Source: Phoronis australis (lineage: Eukaryota > Phoronida > Phoronidae). Taken from it: a stretch of DNA of 64,000 bases. Both the position numbers and the translations under genes were made by a program. Below, piece after piece: positions 55,201 through 61,200 of the stretch. Each line of letters starts with the position of its first letter. The stretch's first letter is position 1. The notes beneath the pieces were generated by a model, which did not search any database, was not told the origin of the DNA, and saw nothing but the letters and a program-made list of their open reading frames with translations. The stretch is taken from positions 68,304 to 132,303 of the forward strand of contig NMRA01000665.1 of assembly GCA_002633005.1 (NCBI GenBank), given 5' to 3'.

Positions 55201-58200
55201 GACCAATCAAAATTATTGCTGGATTTTATCCAGTCCCGTCTACGGCAAGTTCATTGCCGGTGAAAATGTAAAACTAACATCAACAGAACAGTGGTAATTT
55301 TAGGAACAGTCCCTCGCATCGACCCGTAAAAATATCACTGATGTATAGAAAATATCATTGATGCACTGTGATTGCTTAAGGTTATCTTAAAACCTAAATA
55401 AGTGACCTCAATTCTAACTTGTGTCAAAAAAGCTATGTCAGAAAATGCAGATCCCAACCGTAGATTTAAGTTTACTAGTTAAACTGAAATGTAGTAAGCC
55501 ATTCATACTAATCACTATTCATACTAATCACTAATTGCACAATATACATATTGATATACCAGATGAAATAACTATACATAAATGCAACCCCCTGAATCGA
55601 AAAAGGGCAGAGATTCGACCAATGTGACCCATGGGCAAATAGACTTGAGGCCACGTAGGTCAATTGATGTGTAGCCACGTTTTTCTGAAATGATCCATGA
55701 GAGAATAGTGTAAATTTAGATGGAAGTGAAGTTTGGTAGAGCAAAATATGCACAAATAAAATCATTTTCAGAGATTCAAACTAATGGAGGTTAATTCACT
55801 GTTGTGTTGGAACTACGTAATTTCCTAGCAGTTTAAGACTGAGTGGCATATCTCCAGCACGTAAATTCTGTGATGAAAGCCCAGAATCATTGTTACATTA
55901 TTTTACATGGTAATTGCCCTTTTACAAGATCACTTCGGAGTACTATTGGTGGTTGGAGCTTCCCAGAAAATCCACAGGTGATACTAGACTGGAACAAGCA
56001 AAGAGTTACACATTTAATCTCAATATGGGCAACATACATGCAAACAGTGTCTTGGAGATGCATGGCCACTGATTGAAATGACAAAGAAATACTCAACTGA
56101 CATGAAAAAGGTCAAAAATATACTTTAAATATTTCAGACTTTTCAACTATTGAAAGTGAATTTCTCAGAAAGCTGTCTACTTAGGGTTGAACGAGAAGTT
56201 AGAAATTCTGTCTTACCTGAAGCCAACTGCAAAACCACCCACAGGTGCCTCAATTCAGCGGATTCTTCTCACTGGTCCATGTAGGATTACATTTCATGTT
56301 GGCCATAAATTCAAACAACACCGCCGGCATAGAGAACGAAGTTCCAATTAATAGTGTCTAGTAACTTCTTGTCCTGAAGAGCCAAGCCCAACAAGCTTTT
56401 GACATTTGCTTTCTGCACTCGGGCACTACAAGTGAGCACATAAGACAGATGTCGGCTTCTTCGTCTTCTTCTTCCAAATATTATCAAACTTCAACTTGCT
56501 GAAGGCACAGACGGAAAAAGGCTATTCCAGCAACCTTGTGAGACTCAAGCATCTTCAGAACTTTTGTTTGAACTTTGCTAGTTTACCTCCTCTAGAGAGG
56601 TCATGCCGTGCTTGAAGTGAACAAAATGCAAGGTCCAGTTTCCCATACCCCACTCACAGGATCACCTTCAGACAGAGCATTGCCAATACCCTTTATGTTT
56701 ACCATGCAATAAGCCTACTAGTACATAATCTAGTAGAAATAATTACAGGCACACTTAAGTTTTTAACAAAGATTTAAATGCTCAATAGGGAACTTTTATA
56801 TTGGCACTCTCTAGAGAAATGAGAGCACAAAAATGATGCCGACTCAGATTTGGTGGACAGAACTTCAATTAGGCCTACTACACAATGTTTCATTAATTTA
56901 AAAGCAAAGAAATAAATTCCGATGTCAACCCCTTCCATTTTTTATTAGTTTAAGTTCACTGCTTTATTTCAATTTTTAAAACCTTCTGGGATCGAAATTC
57001 ACTCGCTTTATCAGTTGCAGACACTGATTTTGTTGAGGATTCTTCTTTGAACTGGGAAATGTATGGAATACAATACCCTTGTTCATTCATTGATATTTCA
57101 AAAGTTTTGCCTATAAGTCATTAGTACATTCCACTGCACAGCACTGGAAATTTGCCGACATTGTAATAGAAGGAAAGGTGTCAAAATGCTGTTTTTTCCA
57201 GTAGGGTGAAACCTACCAGCCACATTACATAGGATTTGTAGGTGGCGCTGAATGCCTGTCCACCATAGACGTGATCGCCGTCTGGCGAGTTAGTGAATTT
57301 CAATAGGGCGTGGCTATGTATTTCAAAAGTCAGCTATTAACTTGTGCAGGTCCTTATGAATAGGCTTGAGTTGCTGCTTGGCTGCAGCATACCTTGTTGA
57401 CCCAGAATTTCTTTGATGTCCTGAGAGACAAAAACACCTCGCCTAGTCTATGTACTCTCGAGTTCCGAATAGCCGTATCTATACGATTATTTTTTTCAGA
57501 CTCGTTCCGGTCTATACGACGCTTATTCGGGTCTCTACGTTTATGAATTTTCTAACCTTTTTCCGCTCTCCATGATTATTTGATTCAGCAAGTTCACAAT
57601 TTTTGTTTCATTCAATCCAAATTTGTCACACAAAAACTTTGCTACAGATACGGACCGTGGCGATAACGCGGCCAGTCAACGAAGCGCAAATACCCGTGCA
57701 ATTAATGAAGGATACCGAACCTTTCAATCAACAAAGTACCAACAAGATGCCGACATCGGACATCAGCATTTTTGAAATTCGCTCCAAACTTGAGAATAGA
57801 TTGTTTTTATGAACAGGGAGAATGGATTTGTGACAATCTTGAAAATGACACATAGTTGTTAACGTTCGACAATCCAGTCGATATCTATTGAAATTGATTT
57901 CTACTTGCTCTCCCGTCCAAATAAATGGAAAAACGCACGTGAATCGGTTTATTATACCTAATTAGATATTCAAGATGGTGGACATAGTCATGATCGTGGA
58001 CTCGAATGTTGGGCAAGAAATCTCAAATTTCTGGCAGTGTAAAATTTTGGATGTACCGACTTTTTGACGTCGTATTCTGACTAACATTACGAGGGTATTG
58101 ACTATGAACGTTGTGCAAGACATGAGATTGAGAGAAAACAAAGGCTCAACTGTCAGGACCATGTATGATAAAAATGCGACTCGTTTTACCAAGACACTTT

Positions 58201-61200
58201 ATTGTCTTTATTCAGACTGTCGGCATCATGGAAGACTGGACGTTGCCGCTGAAATCTTTACCTTCTTGTTATAGTTTTTGGACTTTAGTCGACATTAGCA
58301 TCTCTAGTATGAATGTCACACTCTTTTTTGAGTAAAATGATTCCGCATGCTTTGAAACACATCTATTTCAACTTCCATTTAAAGTTAATGAATAAACGAA
58401 TGGTCTTTGTTTTAGCAATGACACTTTTATTCCACTTCACTGCACTATGTTATGGCATGGGTGGATACACCACTGCAATAATTTAACTATGCTAACGTTC
58501 AGTTTAAAAGTTTTTCTTTGAAACAATTACTTAAAGCGGTGGTAAGTCAGACAGAATTTGCTTCTTTGCCCTATAATTCCCATCTATATCATTATTAGAT
58601 TTTGCACTTAATTCCTATTATTTCCATCTACCGTTACTAGATTTTATGCAAATTTGTAATCAATGTTATTATTCTAGTCTATGCTATTTTTAATTTTCTA
58701 CAAATTTCCCGTCTATACCATTATTCCCTAGAATTTGCTGTTTTGCATTATTATTCCCTTGTATATCATTATTAGATTTTACCAAAATTTGTAATCAATG
58801 CTATTATTCCAGTCTATACTATGTTTAAATTTCCACAAATTTGCTGTCTATATCATTATTCCATTCTATACTATTATTAATTTTTTCCAACAATTTCTGG
58901 TCTATACTATTATTCTACTTTTCTAGTGGCAAAAATGTTGGGTTTATTTTATTATTAGAGTCTCTACTATTATTAAAAATCGTGAAATTTTCCAGTCTAT
59001 ACTATTATTGCTGTCTCTACAACTATTCAGAACTCGAGAAAGTCGAGAGTAGTCTTGGAGTAATAAGGTCTGTAAACGTTATTCCCATCTCATGCAAAAA
59101 AATAACAAACCTCCAGGGCAAACATTCATTGAAAAGTGCAACTGACTGTTTAATGTGCAAACGACCGTTGCATCTGCATGCACCATATACACTAAGTCAG
59201 GGTTTCCCCTGCGTGTAAACTTCTGGGCGTCCCGCCACGCTCCTTTTTGGCCCCGCCACTCGTAAATCATACTCAAATTGACCGCCACACACCTAATAGT
59301 GACGGGGAAACTTCACCGCCACGCAAAAATCGCTGGTAAAAATGATCGTCAGTAAAAATGATCGCTAGTAACATTATCGCTAGTAAAATGAACCGCAAGT
59401 AAAAATGATCGCTAGTAAATGATCACTAGTAATATAGTACAAGTCACACGGCAACTTTCACCGTTTGTGGATCGAAAGGGAAAAATAATAATTTTACAAT
59501 GGGACCTTGAATTGTGTTCGTTTAACACAATCATTCAATCCCCAATCCCCTTTCGTACCCCATTTCCGCCTGGTTATCCAACAATGCATATCAACTTAAT
59601 ACAGCCGGGGACCAGGCACTGACCTCGATACGAATTTTCTAAAATGGGAAAGTGCCAGGGCTCGCTAATGAAGTAAGAAACAGTAAGATTTCTGCTTCAT
59701 CCATTTTATCGTGTCCGAGTTTACAAAAGACATTGCGAATTATACTGCAGGGCGTGACATCCAACTGTTTAATCAACCATAGCCCAGCGCCAAAATGACG
59801 ATATTGAATGTTAACTAGTCTCAGATTTGTCTGCATGGACTGGATTATACATCGTCTGCTACGCCGGCCAACGCCAATCCACTATCACTGATTTATGTTT
59901 AGCAAGACAATATCAACGGAAGTTTTGTTACACGAATTAGTTTATTACGTCTACAAATTTCACATATTATTTTTCCTATGTTTGTCACTGCGTAGATAAT
60001 TAAATTTTAACACTGTTTTTGTACTTAAGTGCGACAGAGATCACACTGATCACACTATGCCGGACACTTCATTGCCAATTTGTCTTGCAAAGTGTCCTTT
60101 ACCCAGATACTTCCACTACATGATGCTCGAATTGGGGTCTTGTCTATGATAAGCAAACTGCAACACCAATTACATCTAATTTTCAAATTTTGCCTGGGTA
60201 AGGTCTACCAATCCCCCCCCCCCCCCCCCNCCCCCCCCCCCCCCGATGGGAGGATCTCAATTCATCCCATGCTTGCGTGTGGCGCCGGGTTCCACATCCG
60301 CGTCGAGCATTCACCACCATACTCCTTTCGAAACCCAGACAATAGGAGGACCCCACTTCTCATCTTCTCATATTCGCGTGCGGCAACGGGCTTTGAACCC
60401 CATTTTGGCCATTTACCACCATGCTCCTTTCAAAACCCAGGGGAAACACTGATAAGTAGTATTGCAAATTATACTCACATGTTCAGCAAACACAACAAGG
60501 GCTTGGCAAGCCTCTGCTGCCTCCATGACAAAGCCACAGGCATCATAAAACTCAGTAATGTCGCCCTCATTTCCAGTGTAGAAAAAAATTGGTCCAGCAT
60601 GCTCCTTGCTCCACCATTTATCTGAAATGAATATAATCCTAAGAATTTTTCCTTACAAAGCTTGTTCAACATGAGCTATACAGCATACAACCATTAACAG
60701 TTTTTGCTGTATATATTTGTAGTGTTACGCCATGGTGCTAAACTGATTGTTTTCGAACCCTTACTTTCTTTGCTATCGAAAGTACAACTTAAGAGGTGCG
60801 ACGATACATAATTTCAGAAATTTTGCTCCAATTAAATTTTTTAAGCGCAATTCGATTATTTTCAAATCAATTTCTATTCATGAAATAAATACAGTTAGTT
60901 TACTACCATTGATAGCAATTTTAACAACTTCAACATAAAATAATAAAATTTTTATTATTTACCTTTAACTTTTTCTTAAGGAAAATGAGGGCCAACATTT
61001 AGTGCTAACATTCCTGTTGAGCATTCATGAACTTCTCTGCTGTGGAAAAGTGTTAAAAATGATGAGATTTCAACTGCTACGGAATCAACAATGACTCGGC
61101 CCATTTTGAACGCACATTCCCACACTATCACCATTTGAGCGAACCATACAAGGGTAAAATTTTCGTTTCAACTCATTGTAACCTAAGGCGGTTGACACCC

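Larger units (their letters stand above)
59198..60451. mobile_element. Possible hAT-like element abutting DPP7 exon 2
   Basis: The left end CAGGGTTTCCCC and right end GGGGAAACACTG are inverted with one mismatch, and such CAG(T/G)G..CCC ends are typical of hAT transposons. No clean 8-bp target duplication is visible (CACTAAGT versus ATAAGTAG). The interior has CCGCCACGC words, the minisatellite at 59334, a poly-C run and a tandem duplication (about 60310-60440). It stops 28 bp from the exon 2 boundary. No transposase ORF. Confidence 0.45.

Noticed and set aside
56217-56381. Possible minus-strand exon with TTCAG and GTAAGA borders in intron 2
   Set aside because: All three frames contain stops. 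It could be a non-coding exon, but nothing else supports it.
60080-60625. 181-residue plus-strand frame including a proline run and an unknown residue
   Set aside because: It runs antisense through DPP7 exon 2 and the poly-C tract with an N.
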